Source: an uncultured Gammaproteobacteria bacterium
GTDB taxonomy: Bacteria; Pseudomonadota; Gammaproteobacteria; Eutrophobiales; Eutrophobiaceae
Length of the DNA: 64,000 nucleotides
Assembly (NCBI GenBank): GCA_943788005.1
Contig: CALSOP010000002.1
Span: 588,573-652,572 of the forward strand
Direction: 5' to 3'
Shown here: one piece after another, positions 46,470 through 55,755 of the stretch
Position numbering within the stretch: the stretch's first letter is position 1
How the letters are laid out: the number at the start of each line of letters is the position of its first letter
Notes under the pieces: model-generated
The model's input: only the letters and a program-made list of their open reading frames with translations
Databases searched by the model: none
Told to the model about the DNA's origin: nothing
Made by a program: the position numbers and the translations under genes

Positions 46470-48728
46470 CTACATTTCTACCTGAAAACCAATATACCAA
46501 GTTCGTGGTGCCCCAGGTCGTGGTCCATGCGGTTGTCGAGAAACAATGTATTCTTCTTCAAATAAATTCTGTATGCCGGCAAATATTTGCACATCACTTT
46601 TGACGTCATAATAGGCGGCAATATCAACAATCTGATAAGAATCAGTCTGTCCAAAACGTGCATCTGCAGCACCTAGACCGTTTACTTCACCACTAACGTT
46701 ACTTGCACTGGTAAAGGTTTCATCTACAAAGCTAGCTCTGACAGAAGCACCCCAGCGAGAAAACTTAACGGAACTACCAACAGTCAGCTGATACTCCGGA
46801 ATATAGGGCACTTTATTGCCTGCGCTACCAAAACTAAAAATGGACTCGGCATCGGTTGAGCTAGAGTTATTTTGCTGTTCGGCATCGGTATAGGTAAACG
46901 CGACGAAATATGGGTTACTAAAAGACCAATCTCTCGCCAAACCTAAATCAAACTGGCCGGATAATTCGAGGCCTAAGGACTCAACTTCACCAAAATTTTC
47001 GTCATTGCCAGTACCAGTACCACCGATATTATTAACCACAATTAAATCTTCAAATTCGGTCAAGAAACCAACGGCTTCAGCAGTAAGTACTTGGTTACTA
47101 CTGGCATATCGAAGTCCAATTTCATAGCTAGTACTGGTCTCTTCCTCGAGGTTATTGTTGATTGCACCGCCCGGTGAAGGCGGTGAAAAACCAAAGTGAA
47201 CGCCACCGAAGGCTTGAAATTCACTAGTAATATTATAGCCGATACCTATACCTCCACCCAATAAGTCCAAGTCATCATCTTTAGTTGTACCCGCATTATA
47301 ATCAACGCGTTCTAGATCGAGATATTCATAGCGAATACCCGGCGTAAACCACCAATCACCGAGTTCAACTCGGTCTTCCATATAGAACGCCAATGCGGTT
47401 ACTTCATCTTCTCTATCTGCCTGCGAACCGAGCGCACCAAATGTCACGCTGGTAATAGCACCCGTTGCGTCCTGATTGTAAACATCATTTTGTTGGAAGC
47501 GATCTTCTTGATCTCTATGGTAACGCACACCCAAAGTCAGCTCGTGCTTTAACACAGCAGTATCAAAACGAAGATTCGCTTCACTTTGTATTCCGGTTGA
47601 ATAATATTCGCGATTATTAGCTCGTACACGTAAACCACAAGCTAGATTCCCTTGCAAACATTGCAGTCCAGTACCGTTTTGATTGCCCGCTAAGGCCGTA
47701 GACAAACTATCATTAGCTGCTAAGCCGCCTGCAGCAGCACGAATATCATTTAATTTGTACCAATTACGCGCAAACTTGTTGTAGTAAGCCGTTGTAACCA
47801 AGTCAAAATTATCTGTCGGTGAAATAAAATAACGTAGGTAGCTACGATGTTGCTCGCGGTCGATTTTGTCGAAACGAGATGCTGAATAGCGCCTGTAAGG
47901 ATCGACCCGAAAATCTGCAGTACTCAAGCCTAGGTATGTTTCGTCTGCCTCAGAATCTGTAAAGCCATATTTAACTTCTAAACGTTGATATATATTTGTT
48001 GCAGGCTCCCATGCAAGCTTGATCATTGGTTCAATATTTTGAAAACCAGTATCGTCCCTGTCGATAAAACCGGGAGCAGCATCAATGGTTTTAAAACCAT
48101 CAACGCCTCTGAAGTAACCTTCGACTAGAAAGCCAAATCGACCTGCTGCAGTCTCCACAGTATTACCATGAAACGCATGTGTACGGTATTCGTTGTCTTC
48201 ACCATACTGCGCACGTAAGAAAGTACGTTGTTCAGATGGTATTGGTGTGGATAGGTAATTGATAGCGCCACCCGTTGTATGTGGCCCGTATTTGATTTGA
48301 CTACTTCCTTTTAAAATTTCGAGGCCACTCATACGGCCAGTCGTTGGAGAATAATAGGCTGAAGGTGCTGCATACGGTGCGGGAGCAGCGAGCACGCCAT
48401 CTTCCATGAGCGTTACTTTTGCACTGCGTGATGTATCAACTCCTCGCAAACTAATATTGGGGAATAAACCATAACCACCTTCTTCACGGATGTAGACACC
48501 AGGTACTTGACGAAGAGTACGGTTGATATCGTCGTATGAAAACTCTCTAATTGATTCATAATCGATGTAATGTGCTGAACCGGGAATAGTATATACAGCG
48601 GATGGATCACCGATAATGCTTACTTGGGATAATATTTCGGTTTCTTCCGCCATTACAAACGATTGAAAAGAAAAAAATAAAATACTGATCACCAAGCCAT
48701 TACGAGATGGTGTCTTAAAAAAGTTCAT
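46470..48728 (-). CDS. TonB-dependent ferric siderophore/dicitrate-type receptor (FecA-like)
   Basis: The 752-residue outer-membrane receptor has a signal peptide (ISILFFSFQSFVMA), no N-terminal signalling extension, a plug domain (FSYDDINRTLRQVPGVYIRE; NISLRGVDTSRSAKVTLMEDG, in part; GGAINYLSTPIP) and a 22-strand barrel. It resembles FecA/Fe(III)-dicitrate receptors without sigma-control domain. The barrel ends in ...WYIGFQVEM; the terminal Met in place of the usual aromatic residue is odd. Its promoter has a very good Fur box (17 of 19). It precedes no fec genes; the fbp operon lies downstream on the same strand. Confidence 0.9.
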   Translation of the reverse strand: MNFFKTPSRNGLVISILFFSFQSFVMAEETEILSQVSIIGDPSAVYTIPGSAHYIDYESIREFSYDDINRTLRQVPGVYIREEGGYGLFPNISLRGVDTSRSAKVTLMEDGVLAAPAPYAAPSAYYSPTTGRMSGLEILKGSSQIKYGPHTTGGAINYLSTPIPSEQRTFLRAQYGEDNEYRTHAFHGNTVETAAGRFGFLVEGYFRGVDGFKTIDAAPGFIDRDDTGFQNIEPMIKLAWEPATNIYQRLEVKYGFTDSEADETYLGLSTADFRVDPYRRYSASRFDKIDREQHRSYLRYFISPTDNFDLVTTAYYNKFARNWYKLNDIRAAAGGLAANDSLSTALAGNQNGTGLQCLQGNLACGLRVRANNREYYSTGIQSEANLRFDTAVLKHELTLGVRYHRDQEDRFQQNDVYNQDATGAITSVTFGALGSQADREDEVTALAFYMEDRVELGDWWFTPGIRYEYLDLERVDYNAGTTKDDDLDLLGGGIGIGYNITSEFQAFGGVHFGFSPPSPGGAINNNLEEETSTSYEIGLRYASSNQVLTAEAVGFLTEFEDLIVVNNIGGTGTGNDENFGEVESLGLELSGQFDLGLARDWSFSNPYFVAFTYTDAEQQNNSSSTDAESIFSFGSAGNKVPYIPEYQLTVGSSVKFSRWGASVRASFVDETFTSASNVSGEVNGLGAADARFGQTDSYQIVDIAAYYDVKSDVQIFAGIQNLFEEEYIVSRQPHGPRPGAPRTWYIGFQVEM

Positions 48729-48790
48729 AACATATTCCCCAAAAAAGATTAATGCGTGTAATTGCTCAGTTTAGTAACAAACCTGAATAA

Positions 48791-48809
48791 CGATAATGAG
48801 AATCATTAA
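48791..48809 (-). promoter_or_regulatory. Fur box before the TonB receptor gene
   Basis: GATAATGAGAATCATTAAC (plus-strand reading) matches the 19-bp Fur consensus at 17 positions, including both hexamers. It lies 63-81 bp before the receptor ATG, in the place of a core promoter, so Fur-iron repression of the receptor is very likely. Confidence 0.85.
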
Positions 48810-48865
48810 CATTTAAAGACCGTAACCGTTTCAAAAAATTAAACAGCAAAGGGATTAAATGTGCT

Positions 48866-49063
48866 CTAAATACTGAAAGGATTAGTAGAGTGCATTTGCG
48901 ATTCCATTGCGCGATCCAAACACGCAGAGGCATCACAGGCACACGAACCGCACTTATTACCAACACCAAGCTTACTTTCAAGCTGATGCAAACAGTTTGC
49001 ACCCTCTCTTACAGCTTTTTTGATGTCGGTCTCGGTTACCGCGTTGCAAACACAAACATACAT
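48866..49063 (-). CDS. bfd: Bacterioferritin-associated ferredoxin
   Basis: Bfd is a 65-residue [2Fe-2S] protein that reduces Fe3+ in bacterioferritin to release iron. The four ligands appear as MYVCVC (Cys 4 and 6) and GNKCGSCACD (Cys 38 and 41). The tail after residue 50 is longer than the E. coli form's and ends ...HSTNPFSI. It lies next to bfr and between two Fur-box-like sites, consistent with induction during iron shortage. Confidence 0.93.
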   Translation of the reverse strand: MYVCVCNAVTETDIKKAVREGANCLHQLESKLGVGNKCGSCACDASACLDRAMESQMHSTNPFSI

Positions 49064-49112
49064 AATTAAAGATATTTATAATTCTTAGTTAAACAGTAAT
49101 AGTAATTCTAGT

Positions 49113-49131
49113 AGGAATGAGAACTATTATC
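49113..49131 (-). promoter_or_regulatory. Fur-box-like site before bfd
   Basis: AGGAATGAGAACTATTATC (plus-strand reading) matches the Fur consensus at 13 of 19 positions. It lies 50-68 bp before the bfd ATG. The same gap also holds the bfr terminator. Confidence 0.6.
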
Positions 49132-49147
49132 AAATAGAAATTAATAA

Positions 49148-49178
49148 AAAACCCTGGTTTTTTAATCTTCAGGGTTTT
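49148..49178 (-). terminator. Intrinsic terminator of bfr
   Basis: On the minus strand AAAACCCTG and CAGGGTTTT pair around a 13-base AT-rich loop, with a T-run following the right arm. It begins 8 bp after the bfr stop codon and would separate bfr from bfd, giving bfd its own Fur-controlled promoter. Confidence 0.8.
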
Positions 49179-49185
49179 CAATTAG

Positions 49186-49650
49186 TTACATTTTTGATTG
49201 TAGATAATTTTCCAAGCCAACTTTAGAAATCAACTCTAATTGTGTCTCCAACCAATCAACATGCTCCTCTTCACTTTCTAATATCGACTCAAAGAGTTCT
49301 CTGGAAATGTAATCTTTTGTCGATTCACAATAATTAATAGCTTCTTTTAAATCAGGCAGTGCATCCATCTCTAATGCAAGGTCGGCTTCAATCATCTCTT
49401 TCGGTGATTCCCCTATACGCAGTTTGCCCAAGTTTTGCATGCTCGGTAATCCTTCTAAAAAAAGTATGCGTTCAATCAGTTGATCCGCATGCTTCATCTC
49501 ATCCAGAGACTCTTTGTACTCATATTCATCGAGTTCAGTTAAACCAAAGTTTTTATACATGCGAGCATGCAGAAAATATTGATTAATCGCTGTTAATTCA
49601 TTTTGTAAAACTTGATTAAGATGCTTAATTACTTGTTTATCGCCTTGCAT
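49186..49650 (-). CDS. bfr: Bacterioferritin
   Basis: The 154-residue four-helix protein forms the 24-mer iron store. Ferroxidase ligands are visible: Glu in [15 protein letters not shown] (near residue 18), the pair in [14 protein letters not shown] (Glu 51 and His 54 type), Glu near 94 and [11 protein letters not shown] (near 127-130). The haem Met is in the second helix region (DEMKHAD). It lies before bfd, with a terminator between. Regulation is not clear from the sequence. Confidence 0.94.
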   Translation of the reverse strand: MQGDKQVIKHLNQVLQNELTAINQYFLHARMYKNFGLTELDEYEYKESLDEMKHADQLIERILFLEGLPSMQNLGKLRIGESPKEMIEADLALEMDALPDLKEAINYCESTKDYISRELFESILESEEEHVDWLETQLELISKVGLENYLQSKM

Positions 49651-49840
49651 GCATGTGTTTCCTTTAATGGTGTTTTTTTAGGATTATAGACTCAATGATA
49701 CAATAGAAAAACCTGCTTATATCTATTTAAATCATTGATCTAAATTGATAATTAATACTATTTACATTACTTTATATGTCAACCTCATTACTTAATGTAA
49801 TGACTTACTGTTTAAGACAAACAATCGAAGGAGGAGTGTA

Positions 49841-50414
49841 ATGGACGTTTCCAGTATTATCTTTTTGGGTATCCTCGCCGCATTGGTTATGTATCTTGTC
49901 ACTATATACAACAATTTAGTTTCTTTGAAACATGGCGTCTCCAAAGCCTGGTCAAATATCGATGTGTTATTAAAGCAACGTCATGACGAACTACCCAAGC
50001 TCGTCGAAACTTGCAAACAATACATGGGGTTTGAACAAGAGACGCTGGAAAAAGTTATGCAGGCACGCTCTGCGGTGTCATCCGCTAGAGAACGTGGCGA
50101 CGTTGCAGCATTAGGCCCTGCTGAAGGCCAACTTAGAATGGGTTTGGGCAGTTTGTTTGCCGTGGCAGAAGCCTACCCTGATCTGAAGGCCAATGAAACT
50201 TTCAAACATCTACAACAACGAATATCAGGATTGGAAGACACGATTGCCGACCGACGTGAATTTTATAATGAATCAGTCAACGCTAATAATGTACGCATAG
50301 AACAATTCCCAGATGTCATCATCGCTAGGACTGATGGTCTTTCCTGCGCGTGACTTACTCATCTTTAGTGAAGAAGAAATAAAAGACGTCGACGTAAAAG
50401 CGCTATTTAGTTAG
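49841..50414 (+). CDS. lemA: LemA family protein (3' frameshift)
   Basis: The protein has one N-terminal membrane segment (SIIFLGILAALVMYLVTIYN) and the helical LemA body (KHGVSKAWSNIDVLLKQRHDELPKL, in part; FNESVNANNVRIEQFPDV region). The given frame stops at 50353, but removing one G from the AGG at about 50327 gives ARLMVFPARDLLIFSEEEIK and an end at TAG 50412-50414, the usual LemA finish. It is followed 9 bp later by a GIDE-domain protein, the common partner. Role in the cell is not established. Confidence 0.85.
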
Positions 50415-50423
50415 TAGCTGTAT

Positions 50424-51383
50424 ATGAGTGACCTGTTTATCGCTCTTAAGCATTGGGCTAAATCTGGACCTGCCGATGATTTCTGGCTATGGGCAATTGG
50501 CCTGTTAATCGCGGCAATTGTTGGTTTTTTGATTTCCTTTATTACGCTACATCGTAAGCGCATCATCGAAGACACACCTACGTCAAAAATACGCTCCGCG
50601 GCACAAGGATATGTTGAATTAATCGGATATGGCCAGTTGATGGAAGGTCAACCCATTGTTGCGCCACTAACGGGAACAATTTGTACCTGGTATAAATATA
50701 GTGTTGATGAACACAGACAGTCCGGAAAAAATAGCAAATGGGTCACCATTAAGAGTGGCACCAGCGAAGAACTGTTCTTGATCAAAGATGATACGGGACA
50801 ATGTATCATCGATCCTGAGGGCGCTCATGTAACATCTACAAACAAAGATATATGGCATGGCGCTGAAGCTAATCCATTAGGCAGTCCAGTAACAGCTAAT
50901 AAAAAACAGTCTTTCTTCTCAGGACTTGGTCGTCATCGACGTTATCGATATACCGAGGAACGTTTACATACTGATGAGAGCCTCTATGCCATAGGTCTTT
51001 ATAAAACTGTCGGTGGTGCTGGCACCAAGTTCGACATAAACGAAGATGTTCGTGAATTAATACGTGAATGGAAAACAGACTCAGAGGCATTAATAAAAAG
51101 ATTTGATGCGGATAAAAATGGTGAGATTGATATACAAGAATGGCAAAAAGTCAGACAAGCAGCCTATGACCACATCGTTGAAAAACATGGAGAACAAAAA
51201 ACTTTGCCGCCAGTGAATATCATGAATAAAACAAATGATAGTCGTCGACCATTTATCCTGTCAGCTATAGAAGAAAATGATCTCATTCATCGGCTGCATA
51301 TTTATTCTGTTTTATCACTCAGCCTGTTTATACTATGCGGTAGTCTCTCAACCTGGCTAATAAGCATTCGACTGGCAGCTTAG
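50424..51383 (+). CDS. GIDE-domain membrane protein with EF-hand insert
   Basis: The 319-residue protein has an N-terminal membrane segment (WLWAIGLLIAAIVGFLISFI), a GIDE domain (APLTGTICTWYKYSVDEHRQ, then WVTIKSGTSEELFLIKDDTG) with the usual YKYSVD motif, an EF-hand-like loop DADKNGEIDIQEW near residue 227 and a C-terminal membrane segment. GIDE is the membrane region of an E3-ligase-like fold and occurs next to LemA in bacteria. The EF-hand is a calcium-binding insertion not usual in the small forms. It starts 10 bp after the reconstructed lemA stop. Confidence 0.75.
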   Translation: MSDLFIALKHWAKSGPADDFWLWAIGLLIAAIVGFLISFITLHRKRIIEDTPTSKIRSAAQGYVELIGYGQLMEGQPIVAPLTGTICTWYKYSVDEHRQSGKNSKWVTIKSGTSEELFLIKDDTGQCIIDPEGAHVTSTNKDIWHGAEANPLGSPVTANKKQSFFSGLGRHRRYRYTEERLHTDESLYAIGLYKTVGGAGTKFDINEDVRELIREWKTDSEALIKRFDADKNGEIDIQEWQKVRQAAYDHIVEKHGEQKTLPPVNIMNKTNDSRRPFILSAIEENDLIHRLHIYSVLSLSLFILCGSLSTWLISIRLAA

Positions 51384-51436
51384 CATTCGATCACTAACAC
51401 CTTGAAATAATAACTATTAAACCAATATCAACGCAT

Positions 51437-53476
51437 ATGAAAAACCCACTTATACAGACAGAAGGCCTTCCTCCCTTCGAAAATATCAACGCATCGTATA
51501 TTGAACCTGCTATCGATCAATTACTGTCGGAAAACAGAAGTACTATTCAATCACTATTAGATAACCACACAAATTATAGTTGGGATAACCTCCTGCAAAA
51601 ACTGGAAGACATGGATGACCGTTTAAATCGCGCCTGGTCACCCGCCAGCCATCTGCACTCGGTTGCTGATAATGATCAACTCCGAGAAGCTTATAATGCC
51701 TGTATAGCCAAGCTCTCTGACTACTCTACCGAGATGGGTCAAAATGAAGCGCTGTTTCATGCATATGAGCAAATTGCACAGGCCGACTCATTTAACGCTT
51801 TAACGACTGCGCAACAGAAAATTATCACTAATGCTTTGCGCGACTTTCAGCTCTCTGGTATTGCTCTGGATAACAAATCAAAAGAGCGCTACAAAGTAAT
51901 CCAGCAACAATTATCAAAGCTGCAAACTAAGTTTGAAGAAAACTTACTCGATGCAACACAAGCCTGGAAAAAACTAATTACTGATAAAGATGAACTCACG
52001 GGTTTACCTGAGTCATGTCTCGCTCTAGCTGCACAAACTGCAAAAAATGAAGATCAAGAAGGGTGGTTATTTACGCTTGAGTTCCCATCTTATATGCCGG
52101 TAATGCAATATGCTGATAATGCCGCTTTAAGACGAGAAATATACGAAGCTTATGCGACTCGCGCTTCTGATAAAGGCCCACTGGCCGGTCAATTTGATAA
52201 TAGCGAAATCATGCGCGAAATCCTTAAGTATCGAACAGAAAAAGCCAAGCTACTTGGATTTGAAAGTTACGCACATTATTCACTCGCAACAAAGATGGCA
52301 GAAAACCCTGACGAAGTCTTAGGGTTTTTAAATGATCTTGCGGAACGAACAAAGTCCTATGCAGAACAAGAGTTTGCAGAGTTAACACAATTTGCCAACG
52401 AAACAGCAAACGTGCCTCAACTTGAAGCTTGGGATATCGCTTATTATTCAGAAAAACTGAGACAGAAAAAATTCGATATCTCACAAGAAATGTTACGCCC
52501 ATATTTCCCTGTACATCAGACTTTAGAAGGTCTATTTGCAATTACTGCAAAGCTCTATGACGTCACCATCAAACAACGCCATGGAGTTCAAGTCTGGCAT
52601 GAGGACGTCATGTTTTTTGATATTCTTGACCCCAAAGGCGAAATAAGTGGCAGTTTTTATCTGGATCTCTATGCCCGTCAACATAAACGAGGTGGGGCAT
52701 GGATGGATGAATGCATCGTCAGAAAAAAATCAAACGCGGGCATCCAAAACCCGGTGGCCTACTTAACTTGTAATTTCACACCTCCCGTCGGTGAAAAGCC
52801 CGCTTTACTAACGCATGATGAAGTAACCACGTTATTTCATGAATTTGGTCATGGCCTACATCACATGATGACACGAGTTGAATATAGTGCCGTATCTGGG
52901 ATCAACGGAGTGCCTTGGGATGCGGTCGAATTACCAAGTCAATTCATGGAGAACTGGTGCTGGGAAAAAGAGGCTCTCGACCTTTTTGCCAGACATGTTG
53001 ATACCGGTGAACTACTTAATGACGAATTATTCGAAAAAATGACCCGGGCAAGAACATTCCAGGCCGGCATGCAAATGGTTAGACAGCTGGAATTTTCTTT
53101 GTTTGACTATCGTCTGCACATGGAATTCGCAACAAATCAATCACTTCAGATACAAGATTTGCTTAATGAGGTTCGCGAAAAGGTCGCTGTCGTTCGAGCA
53201 CCAGACTTCAATCGTTTCCAGCATAGTTTTGCCCATATCTTTGCCGGCGGTTATGCAGCCGGTTACTATAGTTATAAATGGGCCGAAGTTTTATCGGCTG
53301 ATGCCTTTTCCAAATTCGAGGAAAGGGGTATCTTTGACAAAACAACTGGTAAAGAATTTCTTCAATCGATTCTTGAACAGGGTGGCAGTCGTGAGCCAAT
53401 GGATTTATTTGTTGAATTTCGTGGACGAAAACCGAGTATTGAACCTTTATTAAGACATTCGGGAATTACAGCTTAA
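51437..53476 (+). CDS. prlC: Oligopeptidase A (M3 family)
   Basis: PrlC is a cytoplasmic zinc metallopeptidase that degrades small peptides and signal peptides. The 679-residue length is exact. The zinc motif is LFHEFGHGLHHMMTRVEYSA (HEFGH near residue 468) with the third ligand Glu in VELPSQFMENW. The C-terminal SYKWAEVLSADAFSKFEE is typical. Gene is in the same direction as the lemA pair and the SH3 gene, 53 bp after the former and 9 bp before the latter. Confidence 0.96.
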   Translation: MKNPLIQTEGLPPFENINASYIEPAIDQLLSENRSTIQSLLDNHTNYSWDNLLQKLEDMDDRLNRAWSPASHLHSVADNDQLREAYNACIAKLSDYSTEMGQNEALFHAYEQIAQADSFNALTTAQQKIITNALRDFQLSGIALDNKSKERYKVIQQQLSKLQTKFEENLLDATQAWKKLITDKDELTGLPESCLALAAQTAKNEDQEGWLFTLEFPSYMPVMQYADNAALRREIYEAYATRASDKGPLAGQFDNSEIMREILKYRTEKAKLLGFESYAHYSLATKMAENPDEVLGFLNDLAERTKSYAEQEFAELTQFANETANVPQLEAWDIAYYSEKLRQKKFDISQEMLRPYFPVHQTLEGLFAITAKLYDVTIKQRHGVQVWHEDVMFFDILDPKGEISGSFYLDLYARQHKRGGAWMDECIVRKKSNAGIQNPVAYLTCNFTPPVGEKPALLTHDEVTTLFHEFGHGLHHMMTRVEYSAVSGINGVPWDAVELPSQFMENWCWEKEALDLFARHVDTGELLNDELFEKMTRARTFQAGMQMVRQLEFSLFDYRLHMEFATNQSLQIQDLLNEVREKVAVVRAPDFNRFQHSFAHIFAGGYAAGYYSYKWAEVLSADAFSKFEERGIFDKTTGKEFLQSILEQGGSREPMDLFVEFRGRKPSIEPLLRHSGITA

Positions 53477-53485
53477 GGATAAATA

Positions 53486-54199
53486 ATGCATAACTTCAGA
53501 GTTAAATACGCACTACTCGGCATACTTTGCCTACTCACAACTATTGTGCATGCCGAGACAGTCTATGTGATAGATGAACTAAATATTGGTTTACATGAAG
53601 ATCGCACCATCGATAGCCCTATTATTAAACTTGTGCCTAGTGGCACATCATTATCTGTCATCGAACGTGAGAATGATTTGATTCATGTTCAAGAAGCCGG
53701 GGGAACCAAGGGTTGGATAAATAGCAAATATGTCGTTGTGGAAAAACCCGGTAAATCGCGCATCACAGAACTGGAAAAAAGCAACGAAGCTTTGAAACAA
53801 GAGATAGCACAACTAAAAACGAAAACAACACCTAGCAATGGGTCAGAAGCTCAAAAAGAGCTTGAACAACAATTAAACTCGGAACGTTTGAAAGCAGGTG
53901 ACTTGGAAGCACAACTCGCCGCTCTTAAAACAAATGTTGCAGATATAGATAACTCAGGGAAATTACTCGCTGATATTGAAACGTTAAAACAGGAAAACCG
54001 ACACCTAATCTCACAACTCGAATCATCTGGAATTGAAGTAGAAGCAAATTCCGCATCCTTGAGTGAAAGTTATACTACTATAGGCGGCATGAAACAGATA
54101 ATAGTGACACTGCTTATCGTCTTTGCGATCGGTATAGCGGGAGGTATTTTTATACTGGACTTTTATAATCGACGCAGACATGGCGGTTTTCGCGTTTAA
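53486..54199 (+). CDS. TIGR04211-type SH3 domain protein (YgiM-like)
   Basis: The 237-residue protein has a signal peptide (LLGILCLLTTIVHA), a bacterial SH3b domain (VYVIDELNIGLHEDRTIDSP, then VQEAGGTKGWINSKYVV), a long coiled coil (residues about 92-185) and one C-terminal membrane segment (IIVTLLIVFAIGIAGGIFIL) with a basic tail (NRRRHGG). That is the TIGR04211 layout, as in E. coli YgiM. Its role is not established; a periplasmic adaptor anchored in the inner membrane is likely. Confidence 0.85.
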   Translation: MHNFRVKYALLGILCLLTTIVHAETVYVIDELNIGLHEDRTIDSPIIKLVPSGTSLSVIERENDLIHVQEAGGTKGWINSKYVVVEKPGKSRITELEKSNEALKQEIAQLKTKTTPSNGSEAQKELEQQLNSERLKAGDLEAQLAALKTNVADIDNSGKLLADIETLKQENRHLISQLESSGIEVEANSASLSESYTTIGGMKQIIVTLLIVFAIGIAGGIFILDFYNRRRHGGFRV

Positions 54200-54250
54200 T
54201 TCGTTTTTTTCTAAACTAATTTTAATAACCTTTAACTCCCACTATAAATC

Positions 54251-55021
54251 GTGTTCAAGATAGCCACCTGGAATGTCAATTCCCTTAAAGTCAGACTGCC
54301 GCATGTTTTGCAGTGGCTAGAATCGGAAAACCCTGATGTTCTCGCTATACAAGAAACGAAAACTACCGATGAAAACTTTCCGGAAGAAGCAATAAAGGAA
54401 GCGGGTTATCACGTCAGTTTTGTTGGCCAGAAAACCTATAACGGCGTTACGACCATATGTAAATCGCCTATTGAAATCATAGCAACAGCTATACCTGACT
54501 ATGATGATGTACAAAAACGAGTCTTGGCTATTAAAACCCAAGGCATTACCGTTTTAAACCTATATGTTCCTAATGGATCAGAAGTGGATTCAGACAAATA
54601 CCGCTATAAGCTTGAATGGTTTTCAAAGCTGCATCCTTTTATTAAACAACTTCAGTCAAAAAATGAGTCTGTCATCATCTTAGGCGATTTTAATATTGCA
54701 CCTGAAGATCGAGATGTACATGCACCAGAAGAATGGGAAGGGTGCAATCTGGTAAGCCAGCCTGAACGAGATGAGTTAAAGAGAATATTAGCTAGTGGTT
54801 TCAGCGATTGTTTTCGTTCATTTGCTCAAGCAGAAAAAAGTTTTTCCTGGTGGGATTATCGCGCAGCCGGATTCAGACGCGATCGCGGCCTAAGGATTGA
54901 CCTTATCCTTGCCTCAGAGAACTTAGCAAAAAGTTGTCGCGCGTCTTATATCGATAAAGAGCCCCGCAAGCTAGAGCGGCCCTCAGATCACACGCCTGTG
55001 GTTGCAGAATTTGAGCTTTAG
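54251..55021 (+). CDS. xth: Exodeoxyribonuclease III
   Basis: The 256-residue AP endonuclease/3'-exonuclease repairs abasic and oxidised DNA ends. A GTG start gives MFKIATWNVNSLKVRLPHV. Other motifs are IQETKTTDENFP (Glu metal ligand), NLYVPNGSEV, GDFNIAPEDRDVHAPEEW (catalytic Asp, Asn) and SDHTPVVAEF (His-Asp). It lacks the extra loops of E. coli ExoIII (268), being nearer the XthA form found in many proteobacteria. Confidence 0.94.
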   Translation: MFKIATWNVNSLKVRLPHVLQWLESENPDVLAIQETKTTDENFPEEAIKEAGYHVSFVGQKTYNGVTTICKSPIEIIATAIPDYDDVQKRVLAIKTQGITVLNLYVPNGSEVDSDKYRYKLEWFSKLHPFIKQLQSKNESVIILGDFNIAPEDRDVHAPEEWEGCNLVSQPERDELKRILASGFSDCFRSFAQAEKSFSWWDYRAAGFRRDRGLRIDLILASENLAKSCRASYIDKEPRKLERPSDHTPVVAEFEL

Positions 55022-55086
55022 CGTTATAAAAGACTCTAGATTATCGGCTAGTTCTAAATACAACTGCTTAATAATACAGTAAATTT

Positions 55087-55455
55087 ATGCAATACATGAA
55101 TAGCGGCGCAGAGTTTGATTTCGATGAGTGGGCAAAGCTCGCTAAGGAAAATCCTGACGCTTTTGAAAATAAGCGTCAGCAAATGATACAAGACGTCATT
55201 GATACGTCTTCGCCAAAGATCAGACGTCGCATGCAAGGTCTTCAATGGCAAATCGACCAGATTCGCGCTACTTCAACAAATCCAATGGCCTCTTGCTTAA
55301 AGATATCTCAAATGATGTGGGACAAGACAATCGGAGAAGATGGCTTAGTCGACCATTTACAACAATTAACCGATGCAAGCCACAATCGAGACACGTCGAA
55401 CCAGATCAAGCAATCGGCTACGATAATTGACTTAAAAGACAGGTTAAATAAGTAA
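55087..55455 (+). CDS. DUF3135 domain protein
   Basis: This 122-residue acidic-basic helical protein matches DUF3135 (FDFDEWAKLAKENPDAFENKR and MIQDVIDTSSPKIRRRMQGL near the middle), a cytosolic family of unknown role found in gammaproteobacteria. No membrane or signal sequence is present. It lies between xth and rpmE with no tight coupling to either. Confidence 0.8.
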   Translation: MQYMNSGAEFDFDEWAKLAKENPDAFENKRQQMIQDVIDTSSPKIRRRMQGLQWQIDQIRATSTNPMASCLKISQMMWDKTIGEDGLVDHLQQLTDASHNRDTSNQIKQSATIIDLKDRLNK

Positions 55456-55554
55456 AAAGGTTAAAATCCAGTATCACACAGGATTGCGGAATGCTCGGCT
55501 TTCGCATAAACTCCCCGCCCCAGATTGAAGATTAGACGAATTGAGTAAAAAAAC

Positions 55555-55755
55555 ATGAAAACAGACATACACCCAACATATGATGAAGTTGACGTTAAAT
55601 GCAGTTGTGGCAACGCATTCAAGACTCGTTCAACGCACACCGGGGAGCTCCATCTTGACGTTTGCTCTGAATGCCATCCATTTTATACCGGTAAACAGAA
55701 AATGCTGGATACAGCAGGTCGAGTTGATAAATTCCGCAAAAAATATGGTATGTAA
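55555..55755 (+). CDS. rpmE: 50S ribosomal protein L31 (zinc-binding form)
   Basis: The 66-residue L31 carries the zinc motif KCSCGN (Cys 16 and 18) and [14 protein letters not shown] (Cys 37 and 40) and so is the C+ form. Zinc-free paralogues (YkgM-type) are not in the window. A strong intrinsic terminator at 55787-55813 lies 32 bp after its stop, inside the reading frame of the next gene. Confidence 0.97.
   Translation: MKTDIHPTYDEVDVKCSCGNAFKTRSTHTGELHLDVCSECHPFYTGKQKMLDTAGRVDKFRKKYGM

Noticed and set aside
49786-49802. CATTAC-N5-GTAATG dyad before lemA as a Fur site
   Set aside because: It does not match the 19-bp Fur box at enough positions and lies before a gene with no iron link.
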